From the NCBI GenBank assembly GCA_008828725.1, contig MEHQ01001995.1:103078-167077 (forward strand): a DNA stretch of 64,000 bases. Direction: 5' to 3'. Position 1 is the stretch's first letter, and every line of letters begins with the position of its first letter. Made by a program: the position numbers and the translations under genes. Below are positions 59,401 to 64,000 of the stretch, in pieces. Under the pieces are notes generated by a model. That model made no database searches. It had not been told where the DNA came from and saw only the letters and a list, made by a program, of their open reading frames with translations. Source of the stretch: Saccharina japonica. Taxonomy: Eukaryota; Sar; Phaeophyceae; Laminariales; Laminariaceae.

Positions 59401-62400
59401 CTGCTGTGCTGCTTGCTGTATTTCGTAACGTGTGTCCTTCGTTACCATCTTACCTTTGGCATTGCCGTCGGGGATTTCGTAGAGGGGGGTGGTGTCTCCT
59501 CTGGGCACGGTGATGCGGATGATCACGCCGAGGAGCACGTTGAGGTCCGAGGCGTAGTTGTTCGGGTCGAAGGGAGGTCCACCGTCGCCGACAGCCCAGT
59601 ACAGCTCGTCCTTGTTGTTCTGCGCCGGGGAAGTTTGGTCAATCGGACGGAGAGGGAGGGAGGGAGGGAGGGAGGGAGGGAGGGAGGGAGGGATGGTTAC
59701 GACTGAGCAACTAGTAAAACACAACAGTACACACATCAGACAACCCACGGTGTAAATCATCTCTAGTGTACAGTGTAAATCATCTCTAGTGTAAATAATC
59801 TGTAGTGTACAGTGTAAACCATATACATATCCTATCACGGGGGAGCACAGTAAAAACAAACAAACAATTATGGTAAAATAGGACAATATATAGGACTTTA
59901 AGTGTACTGTCGGTCCCCCGTTATTGATGATCTATAGATTGTTCCAATTGTGCCTACCCTGCCATCCTGCCATCCTGATATGTTGAGCCACTAATACAGT
60001 AGTGTAACTTCACAAGACTCAGAAAATAAAATAGAGGGTTAGAATCAGAGGCCGAAATACCGAAAATGCCAGAATATATTAGAGGCACCGAAAAATTTGC
60101 TCAAGAACAAAAAATGGAAACTATAACCCTAGAAATTATGTATCTTTTGACTACACTACTAAACTACACTACTAAAGCCATGCAGTCATGACCCCACAAA
60201 ATACGCACAGCGGGAAAACGCAAGTTTTTCTTAAAACACGCTGGTGTCGCTATGTACGACCAATTTGCCCAACATATCAAAATGGCAGGGGATCAGCATC
60301 GCAAGGGGGCGATTTTTTCGACGGACCCCATTGCTTCGGTCTTAAGTGTCGTACACAAAGCCAGTTGGGCACAAGCGTGTTGTGTTTTCCCCGTTTTTTC
60401 CGTCTTTATTTTGTTCCCTAGCTTACCTATTAGTTTCGGTCGTCTGTACCCTACCTGGTGGAATTGGCGATTTTGTTTTTTGTTGCTCTTCAACCCCAAA
60501 AACTCCAACGAATAAAAAAAAAAAACGGAAAAATTAGCGAACTCGGTGCTTAACCTTTTTACCCGTTTCAACCAGTTTTCGAAATGCACTCCCATTGACT
60601 GGAAAAAATACTCGAAATTAGAATACTATTTCTGTGTATATATGTGCCGTGCAGTACACGTACTACAAGGGCTAAGGGTCTCTACAAACATGGATGGCTT
60701 TACCTATGGCAGAAACAACAGTACATTGCGGCGCAGTGTGTAGGGGGGGGGGGGGTGTACTCATGTTGTGCACGGCCGTAGTCATATGACCATAGACCCT
60801 CGCATCCCTACAATGCCGGGACGGAGCGCGTTGGGTTTTCACCAACCAGGCAGACATTGCTTGCACCAAGCGCGAAACGCCGTGGGGTATTGGGCGAGTC
60901 GCATGGAGGGTGAGCTGCATCCTGCTAAGAACCGCCTCTGAGGCGGACTTGCATATGGACGACAGCTTCAATGAGTTAATTTAATTTCTGGTGTGGCCAC
61001 TTCCGGAGACAGCAATGGGTTTTACTATGTAACTGCCTCGCGGACGCCTTACCATATTCCCTTTCGAGACGGAGCACCGTTCCTACTCCTAATAGAGACA
61101 CCTCCAACACTTGGGCGCTCATTACGTTGTTTCCATACATTACAAAGAAACCTTTTGCTAATCTGGGGGAGGCAAAACTAGCATTAATTGGATTACTCAC
61201 GTTCGAGTTCTTTGCCGAGGACAAACATTACTTGAAATTAGAGTACTATTAGAGTACTATTAGAGTAGTATTAGAGTAGTATTATAGTAGTATTATAGGT
61301 ATGTATGTGCCGTGCAGTGCAGTCGTATAGGGGTAAGGGTCTCTACAAATATGGATGGCCTTACCTATGGCACAAACAAAAGCGTATTGTGATACAGCTG
61401 TACCAGGTATGTAGGAGGAAAAACAAAACAAAACAAAAGACAGAACTGTATTACTCATTGCTCACGTCGGAGTTCTTCGCCGCAGTATGTAGGAGGAAAA
61501 ACAAAACGAAACAAAACAAAATACAGAACTGTATTACTCATTGCTCACGTTGGAGTTCTTCGCCGCAGTATGTAGGAGGAAAAACAAAACAAAACAAAAG
61601 ACATAATTGTATTGCTCATTACTCACGTTGGAGTTCTTCGCCGATGGCTTGAATCCCACCCAGCCACTGGCGTGAATGGTCGACTTCTTGGGGGGAGTGG
61701 TGATGAGGATCTGCTGAGAAGCCATCGTGTCCGCCGCGTTCCCCATGTACGTGAACTTCGACAGCCTGTTTTGACCCCTTTCGTCGTCCTACAAATGAAA
61801 GGAGCAAAAAGGGATGTGAACATAACATCGACACCACAGCGAAAGCTACAGCGATCTCTGAAAAGGTACCTTCTGTATCGCCATATTAGAAGGCACACCT
61901 CGCCATCGAACAAGTACATACCTGGTACAGTATACACTGACATATATACGAAAGGTGCACACAACATTACCGAAAAGGTACTCGTATACAAAGGCGCACA
62001 TCGTCAGCGAAACGGTACACGTTAACAGCAAAAAGGTACACACAGGTCCGCCTGTTTTGCCCTTTTTCGTCTCGTCCTAGAAACAGGGGGGGGGGTCACA
62101 TCACAAGAAGGGGGGGTGAACATTGACATCACAGGGCAAAGATACACATCACCATAAAAAAGGTACAACATCACCAACGAAAAGGTACGAAATTTGTAGC
62201 ACCATAAAAACGTAAACATCGCCAACAAAGCGGTACACTTCGACAGCGAAAAGGTACACACAGGACAGCCTACCAGCTACGTAGACGAGTTTACTATCCT
62301 AAACTCACTTCGCCCGAGAGGGATGCATCGTGTTCGGTGTAGGACACGTAGAACGGCGATGACGAGCCGACCTTTCCGTCGTAACCGGGACCTATGGCGA

Positions 62401-64000
62401 ACCCCAGTAGACCCTGTCCAAGCGAAAAGTTAGGGGAGTGCCCGTGACAGAAAAGGAAATCATGGAAAAGAACGGTAACACGCACGAAATAGCAAGTGAA
62501 ACGATCTATGTAACAATGAAAATATTCATTATGTTGTACCAAAACTAGAGTTAAATTATTTATTTTCGGAATTCGGGGAGACGAAATAATGAGTAGCCCG
62601 TGCTGATGCTATTTCATAGCAAGAGACACTAAAGACAACGAAATCCTCCCGTCGAGTATTGTATTCGGCTTCAATCTCAATCTCGACACCATTAGTTTTG
62701 GCCTCTCGGGGTTGTCGATCTCAATCTGCACAATTGTTTTCAATCTCAATCTCCAGCATTTAGTTGTATCATCCTCATCCTTTGCATTCTCCCCTTTCGG
62801 GGTTGTCGATCTACACAATCTCCACAATTATTGGTTTTACCCTTTACGCAGTTTAGGGTTTCTCAATCTCAATTTCCTGCATTTTGGATACCTTTTACCG
62901 TTCCGCGCTGGTATGTTACAGCAGGTTTCGATCTCAATATCCGGTATCCGGTATCCGGTATCCGATATCATTATTTTTCTTTTTTTCACCCTTTGGCCAC
63001 TGCAGTAATTATCCGTTACCTACGTACGTATTTAACTCTAATTCCAAGTCAATTATTGCCGAAAAGAGGAGGCTACTGTAGGTCTGAAGGGGCACCTTTT
63101 ACGGTCGGGAACGTATTGAAAAATCTCAATCTCAATCTCAGTCTCAATCCAATCCCCGCCCTTTACCACCCCGTACCGCCCTTTTCATTCTTCCGTGCGG
63201 GTGTTTGGATTCAATGTCAATGTCAATGTCAATCTCAATCCCAATCTCAGTCTCGAACTCAATCTCAATCTCGAACTCAATCTCAATCCCAATCTCAATC
63301 TCACTCTCAAACTCAAACTCACTCTCAATCTCGAACTCCATCTCGAACTCAATCCCAACCTCAATCTGGTTGATTCCGATCTGACCGACTGGTCTCTTCC
63401 TCGCTTACGGCCACGTTTTACGCTCTCTCTCTTCCTTGGTCGCATTTGGTTTCATTCTCAAATGTGAATCTGGTGGCATACGATCTGACGGACTGTCTGT
63501 GGTGTGGGTGGGTGAGTTGAGTGACTGACCTCTTCTTTGCTGACGACGAAGCCGCTGTCTGACATCGAACTGATGGCGGAGAAGTCCAAGATCACCTCGT
63601 CCACTCCCGAAGGGTCGCCCGCCTCCACCTGAATCAAGCGTCACCGCCACCAACATCAATAACATCAATAAAATCAATAACATCAGTGACATCAATAACT
63701 TCAGTGACATCAATAACTTCAATAACTTCAATAACATCAAAAACATCAATAATATCCTCAATTATCAATAACATCAAGAATACCCACCTATGATGCCCAT
63801 GTATGATATCCATATACGATACCCGTGTGTGATATCAATGTGCGACAGCCGCCTACGATACTGATATGTGAATACGATACCCATGTATTGATATGATGGC
63901 TCACCTGGTAAATTTGTCCCTGTATCCCGCCAATCCACCAGTACTTTCCGTCTGGCGTGATCTCCATGAACATCGGGTAGGGGGGTAGATCCGACTTGTC
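33942..64000 (-). CDS. Secreted-type HHIP-like/sorbosone dehydrogenase propeller fused to ten WSC domains (5' partial)
   Basis: Thirty exons in view, all with AG acceptors and GT donors and unbroken phase; 4254 nt, 1417 residues plus stop. Exons in coding order: 63905-64000, 63530-63628, 62309-62413, 61627-61788, 59454-59619, 58224-58341, 57411-57643, 56066-56141, 55289-55391, 54043-54240, 53278-53342, 52317-52551, 51657-51974, 50454-50510, 49107-49343, 48180-48236, 47482-47724, 46412-46468, 45243-45485, 44188-44244, 43425-43667, 43051-43107, 42355-42597, 41413-41469, 40773-41003, 39304-39368, 38346-38499, 36065-36145, 34915-35011, 33942-34042. The N-terminal part is a six-bladed propeller of the glucose/sorbosone dehydrogenase and HHIP-like type; the rest is WSC repeats, a carbohydrate-binding Cys-rich domain. 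It probably acts in the cell wall or matrix, but an enzyme activity is not proven. No transmembrane segment follows the last WSC. The 5' end, including any signal peptide, lies beyond the window. Confidence 0.93.
34141..34900. repeat. GATC-rich family member with expanded arrays
   Basis: Starts CACACCTCAGACAGATCATC, then about 400 bases of CAACAGATCAT units, a unique GGTGAGATCGTGTTGCGAAG block, CCCCCACCCGGCAAGATGAG, and a second array of CATACAGAT units (34665-34890). It ends beside the penultimate exon of the WSC gene. Confidence 0.85.
35100..35320. repeat. Tandem repeat of ACCACAAAAGGTACAAATGT
   Basis: About ten units of 18-24 bases; the core GGTACAAATGTACC is palindromic. Confidence 0.92.
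35337..35570. mobile_element. piggyBac-like MITE with triplicated interior
   Basis: TTAACCCATTCAG at the left and AAGGGGTTAA at the right, with TTAA on both sides. An 84-base interior unit (AAAATATCCCACACTAATTC, CAAGTAG, TCCCCAAATACGTG) is present three times. It is the reverse of the single-unit copy at 21891-21995. Confidence 0.85.
35840..36025 (+). mobile_element. SINE body and tail, headless
   Basis: Plus orientation: GAAGTTTTCTCGCGATAAAA, TGCAAGGCACGAACCGTAG, the G-rich block, GTTACGACT, and GGGATGAAAAAAAAAGAAG tail. The 5' tRNA-like part is missing. It sits about 40 bases from a WSC exon. Confidence 0.8.
36226..36857. other. Assembly gap of 632 N
   Basis: Bounded on the left by a GGA run (36186-36225) and on the right by C-rich sequence that is open on the plus strand. 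It lies in the WSC intron between 36145 and 38346. Confidence 0.99.
36858..37373 (+). CDS. Possible 3' coding fragment of an unknown protein, cut by the gap
   Basis: Plus strand, open from the first base after the gap to a stop at 37371-37373 (171 codons). The composition is much more GC-rich than its surroundings. The first third looks like ordinary protein (RELIREIHATADFDEERRDH); it is followed by PPLPPPP, a Ser/Arg-rich stretch and poly-Ala ([16 protein letters not shown]), then EEEEGGKQEHQHQ. No known domain was recognised. It would be a gene nested opposite to the WSC gene, or a sequence misplaced during scaffolding. The minus strand is also open here but gives a less protein-like sequence. 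Confidence 0.4.
   Translation, partial: SPTPLPRGRPQPGATTKQSAKAVPDRELIREIHATADFDEERRDHVEPPLPPPPLTVAKATVAAGTTSSAPCSGGSGGGGCTFSPDRPPSEATSARSSRSSRGIKPRRLTRPGTPYRQTGSPDTAAVVAAAAAAVAAAAAAAETMEEEEGGKQEHQHQAVENRTVAIEAGA
37590..37805. repeat. CCTATACAGAT tandem repeat
   Basis: About eighteen units of 11-12 bases, with AGGTC and AGATC variants. Confidence 0.95.
37920..38190. repeat. CAGATCCTAGATCTTA tandem repeat
   Basis: About sixteen units of 16 bases; the core AGATCCTAGATCT is nearly palindromic. Confidence 0.95.
38557..38675. mobile_element. TA-flanked MITE with GGGGACCATAGTAAA ends
   Basis: Left end CGGGGGACCATAGTAAATAC and right end GTGTTTACCATGGTCCCCGG are inverted copies of each other. TA precedes the left end and follows the right, as in Tc1/mariner-type elements. 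The interior has CCAAATATTGTTAGTAATAC. About 119 bp. Confidence 0.75.
38958..39035. repeat. AATCTTCCAAG tandem repeat
   Basis: Six perfect 11-base units, following the end of a GATC-family segment (CATCTGTCCGAGGTG at 38950). Confidence 0.95.
39395..39605. repeat. AGCGAACACATC and GGGAT repeats
   Basis: Three 12-base units at 39398-39438 and two more at 39529-39548, each set followed by CACGGGAT(G/A)CATA and CACGGACAAAG; a larger unit has been duplicated. A GGGAT run ends the block. Confidence 0.85.
39709..40014 (+). other. Open frame of 101 codons, probably not a gene
   Basis: Plus strand inside a WSC intron. Composition is ordinary, and it ends with a hydrophobic stretch (GYILLVIIGLSLVLIV) that could span a membrane. 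No homology is recognised, and no promoter or splice context supports it. Confidence 0.12.
40015..40772 (-). other. WSC-gene intron without recognised content
   Basis: Apart from a CAG run (40722-40751) I see no repeat family, frame or RNA here. Confidence 0.5.
41005..41215. repeat. GTTGCACATAGCATAAAG array before a WSC acceptor
   Basis: About ten 19-21-base units immediately upstream (in gene sense) of the exon 40773-41003. One unit differs by the CATAGAATAAAGG form. Confidence 0.93.
41551..41632. repeat. GGAA microsatellite
   Basis: About 18 GGAA units near the acceptor of the 57-nt WSC exon 41413-41469, after an AGCACGAGCATG block. Confidence 0.97.
41819..42125. repeat. C-run and CCTTAAGATCCAAA repeat
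   Basis: A long C-run (41829-41854), then about eight units of AATACCTTAAGATCCAAATC type, 18-25 bases each. Confidence 0.88.
42165..42325 (-). repeat. G-run/GTACTCAT element fragment, inverted
   Basis: Minus strand reads a G-run, TGCGTACTCATG, GTGCACGGCCGTAGGCGTAT, GACC, then a second G-run with GTACTCATTTGTTTC and GCATCCCTTTCGAGACGGAG, matching the start of the element at 14290 and 60740. Confidence 0.8.
42600..42700. repeat. Short GTTGCAAAGGGAAGG repeats before a WSC acceptor
   Basis: Three to five degenerate units next to the exon 42355-42597, the reduced counterpart of the arrays before the sister exons. Confidence 0.75.
42752..42868. mobile_element. TA-flanked MITE, diverged copy
   Basis: CGGAGGAACCATAGTGAATA left and CAGTATTTACTATGGTCCAC right are inverted copies, with interior CCAAATATTGGTAGTAAAAA as in 38557-38675. 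Confidence 0.65.
43156..43265. repeat. GGGGGAA and GGAA microsatellite
   Basis: AGGGGGGA units grading into GGAA units, upstream of the 57-nt exon 43051-43107. Confidence 0.95.
43670..43815. repeat. GTGTTGCAA degenerate repeats before a WSC acceptor
   Basis: Loose units of AAGGTGTTGCAA/AAAGGTATTGCGA beside the exon 43425-43667. Confidence 0.7.
43816..44187 (-). other. WSC-gene intron, nothing recognised
   Basis: No repeat family or frame; only a TATTAATAGT word and a short piece resembling 44030-44080. Confidence 0.45.
44249..44332. repeat. CAT/CAC trinucleotide run
   Basis: About 27 CAT or CAC units, directly 5' (gene sense) of the acceptor of the 57-nt exon 44188-44244. Confidence 0.97.
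44340..45242 (-). other. WSC-gene intron, mostly unassigned
   Basis: Contains a CACA run (44495), two GAGCTGATAAGG-type words (44598, 44649), GTTGACAGATGG repeated (44960, 44985) and GACCCGACCCG words (45002-45070). The GGGAGCTGATAAGGACC words recur at 46790-46860, so two WSC introns share this segment. Confidence 0.55.
45488..45935. repeat. GTTGCAAATAGGGAAGG array before a WSC acceptor
   Basis: About eighteen units of 16-20 bases (GGTGTTGCAAATAAGGGAG and variants), ending in a GGAA run, beside the exon 45243-45485. Confidence 0.93.
46474..46546. repeat. CAT trinucleotide run
   Basis: CAT units with CACAAT interruptions, next to the acceptor of the 57-nt exon 46412-46468. Confidence 0.96.
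46560..47480 (-). other. WSC-gene intron, mostly unassigned
   Basis: Shares GGGAGCTG-TAAGGACCTG words with 44580-44660 and an ATCGCACTG...CGAGTTCAA...ACACGAACAGCACGAG block (47405-47445) with 45176-45206, which fits co-duplication of introns with their exons. Otherwise nothing recognised. Confidence 0.6.
47727..47860. repeat. GTTGCAAGGTGTTGCAAGTAG array before a WSC acceptor
   Basis: About seven units beside the exon 47482-47724; the first units match those at 45495-45560. Confidence 0.9.
48237..48325. repeat. CAT/CAC trinucleotide run
   Basis: CAT runs with CACCAT and GATGAT words, next to the 57-nt exon 48180-48236. Confidence 0.96.
48326..49106 (-). other. WSC-gene intron, low content
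   Basis: A GAGACTTGCAAAAAA-CTGTCAA unit is repeated three times (48425-48485), and the block 48890-49080 (GCATTGCATTGTCTGCGCTG, TCTCTGTGTCGTAGTTTTGT, GTGTGCTGGATGTCGACGGG) is an inverted copy of 6960-7115. Confidence 0.65.
49345..50405. repeat. Two opposed GTTGCAAATAGC arrays forming a long inverted repeat
   Basis: 49345-49690 has about seventeen units of AGGTGTTGCAAATAGCACAA. 49905-50400 has the reverse complement, TTTGCAACACC with TTCCCTATTTGCAACACC, for about twenty-five units. About 210 bases separate the arms. The array lies in the intron between WSC exons 50454-50510 and 49107-49343. Confidence 0.92.
50530..51650 (-). other. WSC-gene intron, mostly unassigned
   Basis: Contains an A-run (50920-50938) and an AT-rich CTATATTTCTATA tract (51410-51645). 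No family recognised. Confidence 0.5.
52035..52100. repeat. ACCAGGTTTATGCAC short repeat
   Basis: Four or five 15-16-base units between WSC exons. Confidence 0.85.
52590..52770. repeat. ATCATATC pentanucleotide-like repeat
   Basis: CATGTCATGTC units grading into CAGAT and then ATATC units over about 170 bases. Confidence 0.93.
53009..53110 (-). repeat. Dispersed repeat, partner of 27695-27800
   Basis: Inverted copy with the same block order; CACGAAGTG is duplicated here. It is followed by a TA run and ATAATATGAT repeats (53110-53165). Confidence 0.75.
53355..53422. repeat. CAT and CAA trinucleotide run
   Basis: About 17 CAT units then five CAA units beside the acceptor of exon 53278-53342, the same placement as in the 57-nt exons. 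Confidence 0.96.
53460..54040 (-). other. WSC-gene intron, nothing recognised
   Basis: AACTAATG/CCAACTAA words recur loosely (53680, 53817), and a TACGAG run (53977-54002) ends the stretch. No frame or family. Confidence 0.45.
54842..54938. mobile_element. piggyBac-like MITE, intact ends
   Basis: TTAACCCTTTTAGAACTGCA at the left, CCAGTCCTATAAGGGTTAA at the right, with TTAA on both sides. The two ends pair as near-perfect inverted repeats, including GTCCCGTTTTGGGGACAAA against TTTGTCCCCAAAGCGGGAC. Confidence 0.88.
54985..55285. repeat. Repeat around CACTCGGTTGTTGTGCTTAG
   Basis: Three to four units of about 100 bases: ACTCGGTTGTTGTACTTAGT, TGAAGGTATTTAACG, GACGAGAGGCAGG, AGTGAAAAGGC. The last unit abuts the donor side of exon 55289-55391; its CTTCGACAAAAACGACGAT word (54981) resembles the exon's CTCGACGTAAGCGACGATA. 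Confidence 0.75.
55412..55515. mobile_element. TA-type MITE, diverged copy
   Basis: AGAGGACCACAGTACATAGA, CCAAATGTTGTTAGTAAAAA, GGGTGTACCGTAAGTCTTAT match the interior of 38557-38675; the right end is eroded. Confidence 0.5.
55890..56060. repeat. Tandem repeat of GAGCAGTCATAGCAAACGAC
   Basis: Three units of about 60 bases (TTGACTATATTACGAGCAGT, CATAGCAAACGACCGTG) ending at the WSC exon 56066-56141. Confidence 0.9.
56200..56630. repeat. G-runs and GGAGAAAGG repeats
   Basis: Purine-only stretches with several long G-runs; run lengths are probably unreliable. Confidence 0.9.
56785..56985. repeat. ATGGT and TTATG pentanucleotide repeats
   Basis: TATGG units grade into GTTATG/CTATG units. Confidence 0.9.
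57220..57375. repeat. T- and G-run low-complexity stretch
   Basis: Homopolymer runs at 57229, 57261, 57277-57300 and 57367-57376. Confidence 0.9.
58350..58690. repeat. TTCATTTTC / AATTTTCAATTTTT repeats
   Basis: Degenerate pyrimidine-rich units next to the acceptor of exon 58224-58341; strand-biased. Confidence 0.85.
58790..59450 (-). other. WSC-gene intron, nothing recognised
   Basis: Only short motifs (GTTACTGAGTTACCGAG at 58966) and a C-run at 59221. Confidence 0.45.
59646..59693. repeat. GGGA tetranucleotide run
   Basis: About eleven GGGA units close to the acceptor of exon 59454-59619. Confidence 0.97.
59836..59930. mobile_element. TA-type MITE, short diverged copy
   Basis: CACGGGGGAGCACAGTAAAA left and ACTGTCGGTCCCCCG right form inverted ends like those at 38557-38675. 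Confidence 0.45.
59931..60740 (-). other. WSC-gene intron, nothing recognised
   Basis: AT-rich single-copy-looking sequence with small frames only; the word GTGCCGTGCAGTACACG with TCTCTACAAA (60640-60690) recurs at 61308-61350. Confidence 0.45.
60740..61168 (+). repeat. G-run/GTACTCAT element, internally shortened copy
   Basis: G-run, GTGTACTCATGTTGTGCACG, GCCGTAGTCATATGACCAT, CCCTACAATGCCGGGACGG. The middle (AACCGCCTCTGAGGCGGACT) matches 22670-22690, and CTCATTACGTTGTTTCCATA matches 14500. It stops at 61168 where the other copies continue. Confidence 0.8.
61395..61640 (-). repeat. Tandem copies of a WSC-gene exon end with its donor
   Basis: TTGCTCACGT(C/T)GGAGTTCTTC with GCCGCAGTATGTAGGAGGAA occurs at 61459 and 61541; the true exon end is ACTCACGTTGGAGTTCTTCG at 61621. 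The period is about 80 bases, with AACAAAACAAAA filler. A fourth, older copy is ACTCACGTTCGAGTTCTTTG at 61195. In gene sense each copy carries AACTCCAAC|GTGAG. Confidence 0.93.
61950..62270. repeat. Repeat around CAGCGAAAAGGTACACA
   Basis: About twelve units of 18-30 bases share (CA)CGAAAAGGTAC; a larger block with CAGGTCCGCCTGTTTTGCCC resembles exon 61627-61788 (ACAGCCTGTTTTGACCCCTT TCGTCGTCCTA). So the acceptor edge of that exon also has a copy near 62045-62085. Confidence 0.8.
62640..63370. repeat. CAATCT / TCGAACT hexamer repeats
   Basis: CTCAATCTCAATCTC units scattered from 62665 and dense at 63120-63365. GTCGATCTCAATCTGCACAA recurs (62713, 62806). Confidence 0.9.
63635..63785. repeat. 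AATAACATCAAT repeat
   Basis: About fourteen 9-12-base units beside the acceptor of WSC exon 63530-63628. Confidence 0.95.

Larger units (their letters stand above)
55289..64000 (-). other. Propeller domain of the WSC gene (HHIP-like / GSDH family)
   Basis: Segments in order: MFMEITPDGKYWWIGGIQGQ (propeller strand), VDEVILDFSAISS, EEGLLGFAIGPGY and PFYVSYTEHDAS, DDERGQNRLSKFTY, ELYWAVGDGGPPFDP, LGVIIRITVPRGD, YGHRNPFRCGFDRAND, LYCGDVGQVKVEEVNLIE, CGHDYGWNRFEGDLC, GVVYRGEKYKDILEGKYLFQ. These are the classic signature strips of glucose/sorbosone dehydrogenases (GLLGFA, GDGG, RNPFR, GDVGQ..EEV, YGW..EG, VYRG). The GDVGQ-EEV and Cys-containing EG-C strips are closest to animal HHIP-like proteins. 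Whether PQQ or another cofactor is bound cannot be read from sequence. Confidence 0.9.

Overview
This is nuclear DNA of a eukaryote, most likely a brown alga or another stramenopile with a red-type secondary plastid. The evidence is a nucleus-encoded acyl carrier protein with a bipartite presequence (signal peptide plus an ASAFAP-like cleavage site), a very large extracellular protein with ten tandem WSC domains, short exons in long introns with GT-AG borders, and a heavy load of microsatellites, minisatellites, SINEs and MITEs. The organism is inferred; no rRNA, tRNA or organelle marker is present.

Only three genes are well supported, and all were rebuilt exon by exon with consistent splice phases. 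(1) 58-6249, minus strand: plastid acyl carrier protein, 132 aa, 3 exons, with a 5.4 kb second intron full of repeats. (2) 8803-24641, plus strand: a monoacylglycerol-lipase-like alpha/beta hydrolase. Ser, Asp and His of the triad are visible in separate exons, but the exon that should carry the oxyanion-hole His-Gly was not found. (3) 33942-64000, minus strand, 5' end outside the window: an HHIP-like/sorbosone-dehydrogenase beta-propeller fused to ten WSC domains. It has 30 exons and 1417 residues in view and ends at a clear stop. Genes 1 and 2 are divergent around a 2.5 kb spacer; genes 2 and 3 converge on a 9.3 kb satellite-rich spacer (24642-33941). One further coding-like block, 36858-37373 (plus strand), adjoins an assembly gap inside an intron of gene 3.

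Most of the rest is repetitive: at least seven copies of a tRNA-derived SINE, a TTAA-flanked piggyBac-like MITE family, a TA-flanked MITE family, a GATC-rich family with inverted ends, a longer element starting with a G-run and GTACTCAT (14290-15712, 22500-24313 and fragments), and many tandem arrays. The sequence 22500-24313, beside a 25-N gap, looks like uncorrected long-read sequence or a badly decayed copy.

The most interesting pattern is that several tandem arrays start from exon edges. Coding ends or splice junctions, with a little adjoining intron or UTR, have been copied into the neighbouring non-coding DNA in all the lipase exon contexts at 12678, 14197, 16034, 17355 and 24641, and in the WSC gene at 61627 and 33942. 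The WSC gene itself has grown by repeated duplication of a two-exon module (57 + 243 nt), along with the short arrays that sit just before each acceptor. Nothing here looks like a defence, CRISPR or secretion system.
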